From positions 1-36,568 of the forward strand of contig NZ_FOWD01000039.1 in the NCBI RefSeq assembly GCF_900115365.1: a DNA stretch of 36,568 nucleotides, read 5' to 3'. The stretch comes from Anaerocolumna aminovalerica (GTDB taxonomy: Bacteria; Bacillota; Clostridia; Lachnospirales; Lachnospiraceae). Made by a program: the position numbers and the translations under genes. Shown here piece after piece: positions 16,261 to 24,153 of this stretch (position 1 is the first letter of the stretch; every line of letters begins with the position of its first letter). The notes beneath the pieces are model-generated. The model saw only the letters and a program-made list of their open reading frames with translations, had not been told where the DNA came from and searched no databases.

Positions 16261-16270
16261 CAAAAACAGA

Positions 16271-17038
16271 TTAACGTAATCCATCTATGGCAGACCGCAT
16301 CATATAAATCATTTCATCAAAGATAAACTCTGCCACTCTGGGTGTTAAACCTACAACCAGAAACAAAACAGCTAGTCCCACAAAAATTTTAAGCTGAATA
16401 CCAATAACAAACATATTCATTTGTGGAGCTACTTTAGCCAGTATTGCTAAAATAACATTTAAAATTAATGTGGCTGCAAAGACAGGCAAAATAATCCGAA
16501 AGCCTATAATAAAATATTCTTTTATAAACTCTATCATCAACAAGTAGAGACTTGGGCTAAATTTTGCCCCTCCTAACGGAATAATCTTAAAGGCATCGGC
16601 AAATGCAATGATTAAATAATGATGCAGATTTGTTACCATCATAATTAACATTACAATATAAGAATAATAATTGCTGGTGATGGTAGTTTGAATATTAGAA
16701 ACCGGATCAAATTCATTGACCATAGCGAAACCAATTTCCATATCCATCATTTGCCCTGCAAATGCTAAAATATAGTAACAAATATTAGTGAAAAATCCTA
16801 GTATAATACCGACTAAAGCTTCACTAATTAATAAACCTGCGAATCCTATTACCCCTTGATAAACTAATTCAGGCATTGGAACTACCTCATACAATACCAA
16901 GGCAAAGAAAAAAGAAAAACCTGCTTTCACTTTTCGGGGTACGTTTTTTAAATTAAAAAATGGTGCTACATAGATAAATGCTGTTATCCTCACTAGTATC
17001 AGCAAAAATGCTTCTAAATGATCTACTTGAACTGTCAT
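16271..17038 (-). CDS. fliR: Flagellar export gate protein FliR
   Basis: A 255-residue, strongly hydrophobic protein of the FliR/SctT family with about six membrane segments. Characteristic stretches include FLLILVRITAFIYVAPFF at the start, MDMEIGFAMVNEFDPVSNIQ near residue 100 and KVAPQMNMFVIGIQLKIFVG near residue 205. It forms the export pore with FliP and FliQ. The length is normal and it is separate from FlhB, unlike some clostridia where they are fused. Its ATG overlaps the fliQ stop (ATGA). It is followed by an unusual 188-base gap before flhB. Confidence 0.96.
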   Translation of the reverse strand: MTVQVDHLEAFLLILVRITAFIYVAPFFNLKNVPRKVKAGFSFFFALVLYEVVPMPELVYQGVIGFAGLLISEALVGIILGFFTNICYYILAFAGQMMDMEIGFAMVNEFDPVSNIQTTITSNYYSYIVMLIMMVTNLHHYLIIAFADAFKIIPLGGAKFSPSLYLLMIEFIKEYFIIGFRIILPVFAATLILNVILAILAKVAPQMNMFVIGIQLKIFVGLAVLFLVVGLTPRVAEFIFDEMIYMMRSAIDGLR

Positions 17039-17310
17039 AGGTTCTGAATATAGTAATTAATATTGGTGATTAAATTAATTGTAAAATCTTTCACTTCCGT
17101 AAGAATCCAATTACCAAAAATCATTAAAACTAAAAATACAGCAATCAGTTTAGGAACAAATGTGAGGGTTTGTTCTTGAATGGAAGTTACCGTTTGCAGT
17201 ATACTTATTACTAGACCTATAACTAAGGAGGCAATTAACATAGGTGCCGATACTTTTATAATAAGCCACAATGTATCCCTAGCAATATCTACTATAATAT
17301 TTTCATTCAT
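17035..17310 (-). CDS. fliQ: Flagellar export gate protein FliQ
   Basis: A 91-residue protein with two membrane hairpin helices (about 16-38 and 50-72). The typical stretch LVIGLVISILQTVTSIQEQT matches the FliQ/SctS family. Four copies wrap around the FliP-FliR core in the export gate. GGGAGG lies before ATG 17310. A 148-base AT-rich gap separates it from the fliP stop; I see no clear hairpin or convincing promoter there. Confidence 0.96.
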   Translation of the reverse strand: MNENIIVDIARDTLWLIIKVSAPMLIASLVIGLVISILQTVTSIQEQTLTFVPKLIAVFLVLMIFGNWILTEVKDFTINLITNINYYIQNL

Positions 17311-17458
17311 GAATAACCTCCCTGTTACTTAGGTACTTACTTATTTTATATTTTTTTTAATGTTTATTTTTAATTAACATGACTTTATAGTATATTATTA
17401 CGCTATTATAAGTTATTTTCTTAGATATTTTAAAGCACTTCGAAACGACTATTTTAGG

Positions 17459-18334
17459 CTAATAGAATGTTTTTACCAGTGTACCAATTATTAACCCCCA
17501 GCCATCTACTAATATAAATAATAGTATTTTAAATGGCATGGATATGGTAGTTGGCGGAAGCATCATCATACCCATTGACATAAGTGTAGAAGCTACAACC
17601 ATATCGATTACGATAAATGGTATATAGATTAAAAACCCTATGATAAATGCAATTCTTAACTCACTGATAATAAAAGATGGAATTAAGACTGTTATTGGTA
17701 TTTCTTTAAAATCTTCTACAGGTCCAATTTCTGCAATATCCATAAATAATTTCAAATCTTTTGGTTTAACTTCTTTTAACATAAAATCACGAAGTGGCTC
17801 TATGCCCGCATCAATAGCTTCTTCTGTTGTGATTTCCTCACGCTGCAGCGGCTGTATCGCTTTATTATTAATCTGTGTGAACACCGGTGACATAATAAAA
17901 ACGGTAAGAAATAATGCCAGTCCTATCAGTACCTGATTTGGCGGTGTAGTTTGCGTTCCTAGCGCTGACCTTACGAAATGCATAACAATCAGAATACGGG
18001 TAAAGGAAGTTACCATGATTAATATAGCAGGTGCTAACGAAATAATAGTTAATAACAATAAAATCTGTAGTGTTGCTGATAACCCATTACTTTCTGAACC
18101 TGTATCAAGATTAAATTGAAAAGGTCCAATTGCACCTGTAATATCTACCGCCCCATCCTTCTCCCCGGCAGTGTCTTTTTTATCGGTTGTTTCTGTTGAC
18201 CTGTTATTATTAATATTCGTAGCAGATACCTTCATCGGTGCAATAAAAATAAAGGTTAATATACATAACACAACAAATAAGATCCCACTGAATTTTGTCG
18301 CGTTTCTTAATTGCTTCTTTATATATGTACTCAT
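17459..18334 (-). CDS. fliP: Flagellar export gate protein FliP
   Basis: A 291-residue protein from the ATG at 18334, with AAAGG nine bases upstream. It has an N-terminal signal-like hydrophobic segment (about 16-36) and a polar region of about 40 residues. The conserved core follows, with VTSFTRILIVMHFVRSALGT, PPNQVLIGLALFLTVFIMSP and DMVVASTLMSMGMMMLPP. It forms the pentameric export pore. The N-terminal segment is longer than in E. coli, as is common in clostridia. It lies 15 bases after fliO and is followed by the AT-rich gap before fliQ. Confidence 0.96.
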   Translation of the reverse strand: MSTYIKKQLRNATKFSGILFVVLCILTFIFIAPMKVSATNINNNRSTETTDKKDTAGEKDGAVDITGAIGPFQFNLDTGSESNGLSATLQILLLLTIISLAPAILIMVTSFTRILIVMHFVRSALGTQTTPPNQVLIGLALFLTVFIMSPVFTQINNKAIQPLQREEITTEEAIDAGIEPLRDFMLKEVKPKDLKLFMDIAEIGPVEDFKEIPITVLIPSFIISELRIAFIIGFLIYIPFIVIDMVVASTLMSMGMMMLPPTTISMPFKILLFILVDGWGLIIGTLVKTFY

Positions 18335-18349
18335 GAATACCAACCTTTA

Positions 18350-18790
18350 CTAGTTATTTTTATTATCTTGAGACCCGCCATTATGTTGCTGATGCTCAAG
18401 ATTATGTTCTTTATTTTGGGAAACGAAATTATTTTGCCGGTTCGTAAGTTTTGACATAATATCCGAAAAGTTTACTTTAGCTTTAGCCATTTGGTCAAAG
18501 TTTAAAATTTCATCTTCCTTTAATTCAGTTATGAAATTTACATTATCCTTACTAATTCCTAAAACAAGATATCTGGTTCCCGCTTTTACTAACTGTAAAT
18601 ATTTATTCTGAGTAATTCTATATGTTTCAATTACTTGAAAGTTACTGTTCTTTATTTGATTTAATTTAACTCCACCTACAATTTTGGTGGTCAAATAGGT
18701 TGCCCCAAGAATAAATATAAATAGTATGAATACACCTACTAATTGCCATCCACTGGACAATTCCGATGTTTTTGTTGTTAATATAGTCAT
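18350..18790 (-). CDS. fliO: Flagellar biosynthesis protein FliO (FliZ type)
   Basis: A 146-residue protein from ATG 18790, one base after the cheY stop. One membrane segment lies at about residues 14-38. A small soluble domain follows, with the FliO hallmark VIETYRITQNKYLQLVKAG and RYLVLGISKDNVNFITEL. A polar Asn/Gln/His-rich tail ends the protein. FliO helps assemble FliP pentamers. A TTG at 18799 inside cheY is an alternative start. The position between cheY and fliP matches Bacillus. Confidence 0.9.
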   Translation of the reverse strand: MTILTTKTSELSSGWQLVGVFILFIFILGATYLTTKIVGGVKLNQIKNSNFQVIETYRITQNKYLQLVKAGTRYLVLGISKDNVNFITELKEDEILNFDQMAKAKVNFSDIMSKLTNRQNNFVSQNKEHNLEHQQHNGGSQDNKNN

Positions 18791-18791
18791 T

Positions 18792-19154
18792 TTAACCAAC
18801 CGCTTTTTTTACTGCTTCAAGAACTCTGTCTGCTTGAAAAGGCTTAACAATGAAGTCTTTTGCTCCTGACTGAATAGATTCAATAACCATTGCTTGTTGT
18901 CCCATTGCAGAACACATAATAATATTCGCACTAGGATCTGTTTCTTTGATTTTCTTTAATGCCTGAATACCATCCATTTCCGGCATTGTAATATCCATCA
19001 TGACTAAGTCTGGTTTTGTTTCTGTGTATTTTTCAACTGCCTTTACACCATTTTCAGCTTCCCCTGCAATGGTGTAACCATTCTTTGTCAGAATATCCTT
19101 AATCATCATTCTCATAAAAGCAGCATCATCACAAATTAAAATACTTTTTGCCAT
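18792..19154 (-). CDS. cheY: Chemotaxis response regulator CheY
   Basis: A 120-residue single receiver domain. D9-D10 form the acidic pocket, D54 is the phospho-acceptor in LVMMDITMPEMDG, S82 takes the Thr/Ser position and K104 lies in FIVKPFQ. There is no output domain. In Gram-positive bacteria CheY-P binds FliM and FliY at the motor. Both proteins here carry N-terminal docking motifs. Located between fliY and fliO as in Bacillus. A strong AGGAG site precedes the ATG. Confidence 0.96.
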   Translation of the reverse strand: MAKSILICDDAAFMRMMIKDILTKNGYTIAGEAENGVKAVEKYTETKPDLVMMDITMPEMDGIQALKKIKETDPSANIIMCSAMGQQAMVIESIQSGAKDFIVKPFQADRVLEAVKKAVG

Positions 19155-19186
19155 TTCTAAATCTCCTATCCTATTAATTTTGTAAT

Positions 19187-20353
19187 TTATTTAATAATCT
19201 CTGTCACTCTTATACCAAAGGAATCTTCAATTACTACTACTTCACCTTTAGCTACAAATTTTCCATTTACTAAAACATCAATAGGTTCACCTGCAAGTTT
19301 ATTTAACTCAATAATTGTACCAGGTGTAAAATCAAGAATATCTTTAATAGATTTACTTGTTCTACCAAGTTCTACAGTTACCTCTAATGGAACGTCCATT
19401 AACAGGTTGATATTTTCTGGTTGAACTACTGGCGCCACACCTGCAGTAAATGGCTGAAACTGTGCTGGTTGAACATTAACATCTTGCATCATTGGCATCA
19501 TATTATTCACTCCCCTAGATATATTCTGCATGCCTTGCATATTTTGTATTGTTGGTGCTCCTTGATTTGGCTGCATAACTTGTTCCATATTCATCCCTGC
19601 ATTATCACTTTGGGCTGCATTTGTTGTTACAGATGATGTTTTTACCGCCTTGCTTTCATTGCTTGTTTGTTTGTCTTTTACAAACTTCTTATATATATCC
19701 CTTGCAAAATCAAATGGGTATAACTGCATCAATTCACTATCCACAAGGTCGCCAATCTCCATTTTAAAGGCCACTTTTACAAATAGATCCTTTAAAAATG
19801 GGGCAACATCTCCAGCATCGATAGTATCATTTAAATCTACAATCTTAGCTTCTGGCGGACTGATATCCACTCTCTTTTCTAATAGAGAGGATATTGAAGT
19901 GGAAGCAGAACCCATCATTTGGTTCATAGCTTCACTGATTGCACTTAAATGTAATTCTGACAAATCACCGTCTGTGTTTGTACCATCCCCATCCATCATT
20001 AAATCAGTAATTATCTTTACATCTCTTTCCTTTAAAATCAGGATATTGTTTCCATCAAGCCCATCTTTATAATAAATCTGAATAAAAACACAAGGTCTGT
20101 CATAAGTATCTGCTAAATCACTCCAAGTTGCATAGGATACCACAGGAGTTGTTATAACAACTTTTTGATTTACCAAAGAAGATAAAGTTGTTGCTGCTGT
20201 TCCCATACTAATATTAGATATTTCTCCAATTGCATCTTTCTCAGCATCTGTTAAGGAATCTGCTTGTGTATTTATTTTTTTATCACTATCATCAGAAGAA
20301 CTCATGCCGTTTAGCAGAGCATTAATTTCTTCCTGAGATAACATTCCATCCAT
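19187..20353 (-). CDS. fliY: Flagellar switch protein and CheY-P phosphatase FliY
   Basis: A 388-residue protein. The N-terminal peptide MLSQEEINALLNG (residues 4-16) is a CheY-P docking motif like that of FliM. The middle is a CheC-like domain with two active-site motifs: AIGEISNISMGTAATTLSS near 42 and ISEAMNQMMGSASTSISSL near 140, each with Glu and Asn. A linker rich in Met, Gln, Asn and Pro (about 235-305) is followed by a FliN/SpoA domain (about 315-388, LEVTVELGRTSKSIKDIL). It replaces FliN in the C-ring and removes phosphate from CheY-P. Confidence 0.96.
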   Translation of the reverse strand: MDGMLSQEEINALLNGMSSSDDSDKKINTQADSLTDAEKDAIGEISNISMGTAATTLSSLVNQKVVITTPVVSYATWSDLADTYDRPCVFIQIYYKDGLDGNNILILKERDVKIITDLMMDGDGTNTDGDLSELHLSAISEAMNQMMGSASTSISSLLEKRVDISPPEAKIVDLNDTIDAGDVAPFLKDLFVKVAFKMEIGDLVDSELMQLYPFDFARDIYKKFVKDKQTSNESKAVKTSSVTTNAAQSDNAGMNMEQVMQPNQGAPTIQNMQGMQNISRGVNNMMPMMQDVNVQPAQFQPFTAGVAPVVQPENINLLMDVPLEVTVELGRTSKSIKDILDFTPGTIIELNKLAGEPIDVLVNGKFVAKGEVVVIEDSFGIRVTEIIK

Positions 20354-20358
20354 AAATT

Positions 20359-21336
20359 CTACTCCTCTCTAATAATTGATGAAATTTTGACTGCATAGGA
20401 GTCTGAAGCAGCTCCCGGTAGAGCTGAAAACTTATTTATGTTTCCAACATAAATATTTAACTCATCCTCAAGTTTTGTATTAAGTTTAATAATATCGCCG
20501 CATTGTAAGCCCATAAAGTCATTCACCGAAATTGTGCTTTTACCAAGAACAGCTCTAACTGGAATCCTTGCTTTAGATATGGCATATTCAATGAAATCCC
20601 TATAGGTTTTGTCATCCTTGGTCTGCATAGTAGAAAACCAGAATTTTGTATTTAACTTATCAATTACACTTTCAAGACAAACATAAGGAAGACAAACATT
20701 CATCATTCCTTCCACGTTACCGATTTTTATATTCATAGTAACAATGGATGTCATTTCACTAGGCGCTATAATTTGTGCAAATTGAGAGTTGGTTTCAATT
20801 CTTATTAATCTAGGTTCCACCTCCACTACATTACTCCATGGCTCGCTTAGTAAAGACGTAAACAAAATAAAAAGTCTTTCTATAATTGTCAACTCTATCT
20901 CTGTAAACTCTCTTGCTTTATCCAATGGATTCCCACCACCGCCAAGCATTCTGTCAACTATGGCATAACCAAGATTATCAGCTAATTCAATAATAATATT
21001 TCCTTCTAAAGGTGCAAAATCAATAATTCCTAATAAAACCGGATTAGATAATGCATTGGTAAACTCTGAATATGTAACAGCCTCCGAATTCATCACTTCA
21101 ACTTGAACATTTTTTCTTACATATCCTGGCAAATGGGTTGAAAGTAATCTTCCGTAATGCTCAAATATATTTTCTAAGGTTCTTAAATGTTCTTTAGAAA
21201 ACTTGGATGGTCTTGCAAAGTCATAATTCTTAATTTGCTTTTCACCACTGTCTTTCATATCATCTGCGTCCAGTTCACCGCTGCTTAACGCCTTTAGTAG
21301 GTTATCTATCTCGTTTTGAGATAAGACATCACCCAT
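20359..21336 (-). CDS. fliM: Flagellar motor switch protein FliM
   Basis: A 325-residue protein from ATG 21336, with GGGAGG eight bases upstream. The N-terminal VLSQNEIDNLLKAL is the CheY-P binding helix. The middle domain (about 45-225) has YDFARPSKFSKEHLRTLENI and the MLGGGGNPLDKAREFTEIE loop that contacts FliG. The C-terminal SpoA-like domain (about 250-320) binds FliY. The CheC active-site residues are not conserved in the middle domain, as expected. The gene precedes fliY by 5 bases. Confidence 0.96.
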   Translation of the reverse strand: MGDVLSQNEIDNLLKALSSGELDADDMKDSGEKQIKNYDFARPSKFSKEHLRTLENIFEHYGRLLSTHLPGYVRKNVQVEVMNSEAVTYSEFTNALSNPVLLGIIDFAPLEGNIIIELADNLGYAIVDRMLGGGGNPLDKAREFTEIELTIIERLFILFTSLLSEPWSNVVEVEPRLIRIETNSQFAQIIAPSEMTSIVTMNIKIGNVEGMMNVCLPYVCLESVIDKLNTKFWFSTMQTKDDKTYRDFIEYAISKARIPVRAVLGKSTISVNDFMGLQCGDIIKLNTKLEDELNIYVGNINKFSALPGAASDSYAVKISSIIREE

Positions 21337-21406
21337 TATCACTACCTCCCAAGTTCTTTCTAGTAATTATAATATCATACTTTTCCAATAAATTCATCAA
21401 AATCTT

Positions 21407-21922
21407 TTATTCTACGAGGGTTTCTCCTAGAGATAATCCGACAATAAAATCAGAATTATATAATTCTTCCTGTAACCTTCTTAGGATTTCTGATTTAATA
21501 GCTTCTTTATTATCCATAACAGTATCTACTGTATATTTTGAGAATTCATCTGATATGATTTCTTTAATGGTACCTTGGCCTGTCTCTATTATAGGCTTTA
21601 ATTTATTGTAATCTGCTGATTTCTTATTAATAGATATGGATACAGAAGAAACTAAGGCATAATGATTTTTCGCATCATTTTCACTTCTTTTTAATGTAAT
21701 GGTCGTATCATCAATTGAAAAATTTTCTATATCCTCAATCTTAACTTGATTTTTTGAATTATCCGTAGATGCCAACTCTAAATCAACCGCAGAGGCTACT
21801 TTAGAAATCAAATTATTGGTACGAGTTGCTGTAGGTACCACTGTAAAAACGATAACTGCTCCTAATATAACATTTAAAATACCTACTGCCAAAATAATAA
21901 TAGATAACATGTTCTTTTTCAT
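21407..21922 (-). CDS. fliL: Flagellar basal body-associated protein FliL
   Basis: A 171-residue protein with one N-terminal membrane segment (about 5-28) and a soluble outer domain. The C-terminal part (SEILRRLQEELYNSDFIVGL) resembles the end of the FliL domain, which forms a ring around the stator. Overall similarity is modest, and the call leans on the position between motB and fliM and on topology. The ribosome binding site AAAGG is about 12 bases from ATG, a long spacing. Confidence 0.85.
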   Translation of the reverse strand: MKKNMLSIIILAVGILNVILGAVIVFTVVPTATRTNNLISKVASAVDLELASTDNSKNQVKIEDIENFSIDDTTITLKRSENDAKNHYALVSSVSISINKKSADYNKLKPIIETGQGTIKEIISDEFSKYTVDTVMDNKEAIKSEILRRLQEELYNSDFIVGLSLGETLVE

Positions 21923-22024
21923 TGGTATACCGTGCCTTTCCTAGCTTACGTTTTTTCTTTTAGCGCGTTTAACCCAGCTTACAATACATTCATGCTTTTA
22001 TTAAATCACACTATTGCATTTGCA

Positions 22025-22837
22025 TTATTTTCCAACATCGTTATATATTTTAATCTCTACACGACGGTTTTTGGCTCTGCCTTCCTCTGTAGAATTGCTT
22101 GCCACAGGATCATATTCTCCCCTGCCTGTCCAACTTAACGTCGCAGGGCTTAATCCCTTTTCCTCGATCAGGTAGGTGGCAGCATTTAATGCTCTCGCTG
22201 ATGATAACCAATTATTGCTTTCAAACTTACTGTTACGAATGGGGACATTATCTGTATGCCCTTCCAATTCAATTTTGTAACCATCAAAAGTTCTTAAAAT
22301 ATCACCGACTTTACTAAAGAGCTGCAATGCATCTTTTTTAATTGCTGCTTCACCGGAATCAAATAATATGGAACCGCTCAAGGATAATTTTACATAATTA
22401 AAACTCGAATCAATACTGATTCCCATATAATCATTGACTTTATACTTTTCAGACAAATCTGCAAGTTTATCATACATAGTTTGTGAAACTTCTTTTTTCT
22501 CTTCCATTAGTTTCATATTTATCTCACTATCAGAGTCTAAGTTTTCACCTGTTTCTTTAGATGCTTCTCCCATGGTATCTTCATATTCACCTAGGTTATT
22601 CATCTGTTTTATACCGGTGGAAATTAACTGGCCTTCATTAATAGCAGATCCGCCACCTTTAAAGATGCTAAAATTATTTGCAAAGGAAGCAGCAACCTGT
22701 TCATATTTCTCTGCATCCACACTAGAGAAAGCAAATAGTACAACAAAGAAGCAAAGCAAAAGATTCATTAAATCCGCGAATGTATTCAGCCAGGGAGCTC
22801 CTGCACTTGGTTCTTCGCCCTTCTTTTGTCTAGCCAA
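22025..22837 (-). CDS. motB: Stator protein MotB
   Basis: Counted from TTG 22837 (270 residues), because the protein then begins M-A-R-Q-K-K-G like other MotB proteins. ATG codons at 22864 and 22855 are in frame but have no ribosome binding site. The single membrane segment contains the proton-carrying Asp22 in FADLMNLLLCFFVVLFAFS. The C-terminal OmpA-like peptidoglycan-binding domain has LEGHTDNVPIRN and GRGEYDPVASN-type motifs. It overlaps the end of motA by 8 bases, which suggests coupling. With MotA it forms the ion channel that turns the motor. Confidence 0.95.
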   Translation of the reverse strand: MARQKKGEEPSAGAPWLNTFADLMNLLLCFFVVLFAFSSVDAEKYEQVAASFANNFSIFKGGGSAINEGQLISTGIKQMNNLGEYEDTMGEASKETGENLDSDSEINMKLMEEKKEVSQTMYDKLADLSEKYKVNDYMGISIDSSFNYVKLSLSGSILFDSGEAAIKKDALQLFSKVGDILRTFDGYKIELEGHTDNVPIRNSKFESNNWLSSARALNAATYLIEEKGLSPATLSWTGRGEYDPVASNSTEEGRAKNRRVEIKIYNDVGK

Positions 22838-23645
22838 TCTCTTCACCGCCTTCATTAAGTTCATATTCAGAACGAACTGCCGGTTTTAAGAAGGATTTTA
22901 ATTTTTCTTCTATAACTCTAGGATTTTCGCCGGCTTGTATGGAAAGAAGACCTTCTACTATTACTTCTTTCATCATAATTTCCCCGGCATTCTTAATCTT
23001 TAATTTATTAAGAATAGGGATACATATCCAGTTAGCCAATACAGAACCATAAAAGGTTGTTACTAAAGCAACTGACATATTAGGTCCGATAGTGGCCACA
23101 TCGTTTAAGTCTTTTAACATGTTTATAAGACCGATTAATGTACCTATCATACCCCAGGCAGGACCCATAGCCGATAACTTATCCCAGAAACCAATTACAT
23201 CATTATGTCTTCCTTCAATACAATTTAATTCGGTTTCTAAAATACTTCGAACCAATTCCGGATCAGTACCGTCTACGATTAATAAGATACCCTTTTTCAA
23301 GAATTCATCTTCAATTCCATTAGCTGTCTCTTCCAGTGCCAAAAGCCCTTCTTTTCTTGCCACATTAGATAAAGCTATAATATTCTGAATCGTCTCCATT
23401 TCGTTAGAAGGAAGATTCTTAAAAATCAGTCGAAAAGAGGCAAGTTTTTCAAGATAAGCTCTCATACTTGGTTCCATAGTCATCAATGTTGTAAAGGAGC
23501 CACCAAATGTAATTAATACGGAAGGAATATCCCAAAAGTTTGTTAATAATGACATGTCTATACTTTTTGTTGTCATTACAAATACGATACCAAATACCAT
23601 TAACACAAAACCACTTATTATTCCCAATAAGGACGCGATATTCAA
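22830..23645 (-). CDS. motA: Stator protein MotA
   Basis: Counted from TTG 23645 (271 residues), which has AGGTGG nine bases upstream. The in-frame GTG at 23654 directly abuts that site and is unlikely. Four membrane segments are visible, about 1-24, 31-50, 145-168 and 180-205. The MotA/TolQ/ExbB signature GPAWGMIGTLIGLINMLKDL is present, followed by ATIGPNMSVALVTTFYGSVL with the conserved Pro of the channel. The large cytoplasmic loop contains the charged residues that contact FliG. It is 84 bases after flbD. Confidence 0.95.
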   Translation of the reverse strand: MNIASLLGIISGFVLMVFGIVFVMTTKSIDMSLLTNFWDIPSVLITFGGSFTTLMTMEPSMRAYLEKLASFRLIFKNLPSNEMETIQNIIALSNVARKEGLLALEETANGIEDEFLKKGILLIVDGTDPELVRSILETELNCIEGRHNDVIGFWDKLSAMGPAWGMIGTLIGLINMLKDLNDVATIGPNMSVALVTTFYGSVLANWICIPILNKLKIKNAGEIMMKEVIVEGLLSIQAGENPRVIEEKLKSFLKPAVRSEYELNEGGEEIG

Positions 23646-23738
23646 AATAGTCACCCACCTAACTTAAGTCTTTTGTACTTATATTTTTATATGAATTATT
23701 TTTTCTCTTTTGATTTATGTAAAATATTATAAATAATA

Positions 23739-23930
23739 TTAATTTTCCAGCCGATACAGCTCCTTCTTATATTTTTTTACTAACTCTATAATTTCTTCCC
23801 TACTCTCTTTTACTATTAATTTTTTACCGGTAGTAAGGGTAATTACAGTATCCGGAGTTTCCTCAATTGATTCAATTAAATCATCGTTAATTGTAATGTT
23901 CACATTATTCATCTTAGTAATATTAATCAT
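23739..23930 (-). CDS. flbD: FlbD/SwrD family protein
   Basis: A 63-residue protein from ATG 23930 with GGGAG upstream; a longer reading from 23963 lacks such a site. Typical family sequence: MINITKMNN followed by VNITINDDLIESIEETPDTV, then LTTGKKLIVKESREEIIELV. In Bacillus SwrD raises stator power and supports swarming. Located between flgE and motA, as in many clostridia. No membrane segment. A structured 220-base gap separates it from flgE. Confidence 0.9.
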   Translation of the reverse strand: MINITKMNNVNITINDDLIESIEETPDTVITLTTGKKLIVKESREEIIELVKKYKKELYRLEN

Positions 23931-24037
23931 ATTTATCTCCCATCCGCATTTTAGCATTTTCATTGTGTCTGTTATGCTTTAAAATATTTTATAGTGATTA
24001 AACATATAAGTGCACTGTTGTATCATACTTTTTCATT

Positions 24038-24061
24038 CCGGCGGCAGTTTCCTGCCACCGG
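24038..24061 (-). repeat. Strong GNRA-capped hairpin between flgE and flbD
   Basis: The minus-strand RNA reads CCGGTGGCAG-GAAA-CTGCCGCCGG: ten base pairs with one G-U wobble and a GAAA tetraloop. The opposite strand would have an A-C mismatch and a UUUC loop, so the structure fits an RNA made in operon direction. It lies about 93 bases after the flgE stop. No U-tract follows (AATGAAAAAG), so it is not a standard terminator. It may protect or help process flgE mRNA. Confidence 0.6.
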
Positions 24062-24153
24062 TTATTACTTATTAAACCATCTTAATACAAATAAATATCT
24101 ACATTAAATATCATTCTGAATGAGTTTCTTAAATTAATTAATTTATAAGTTAC

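Noticed and set aside
17311-17458. Possible internal promoter in the AT-rich fliP-fliQ gap
   Set aside because: Several TATAAT-like hexamers occur, but none has a believable -35 at 16-18 bases; expected by chance in AT-rich DNA.
23711-23738. AT-only inverted repeat after flbD as a terminator
   Set aside because: AATATTA/TAATATT is too weak to terminate on its own and motA follows in the same direction.
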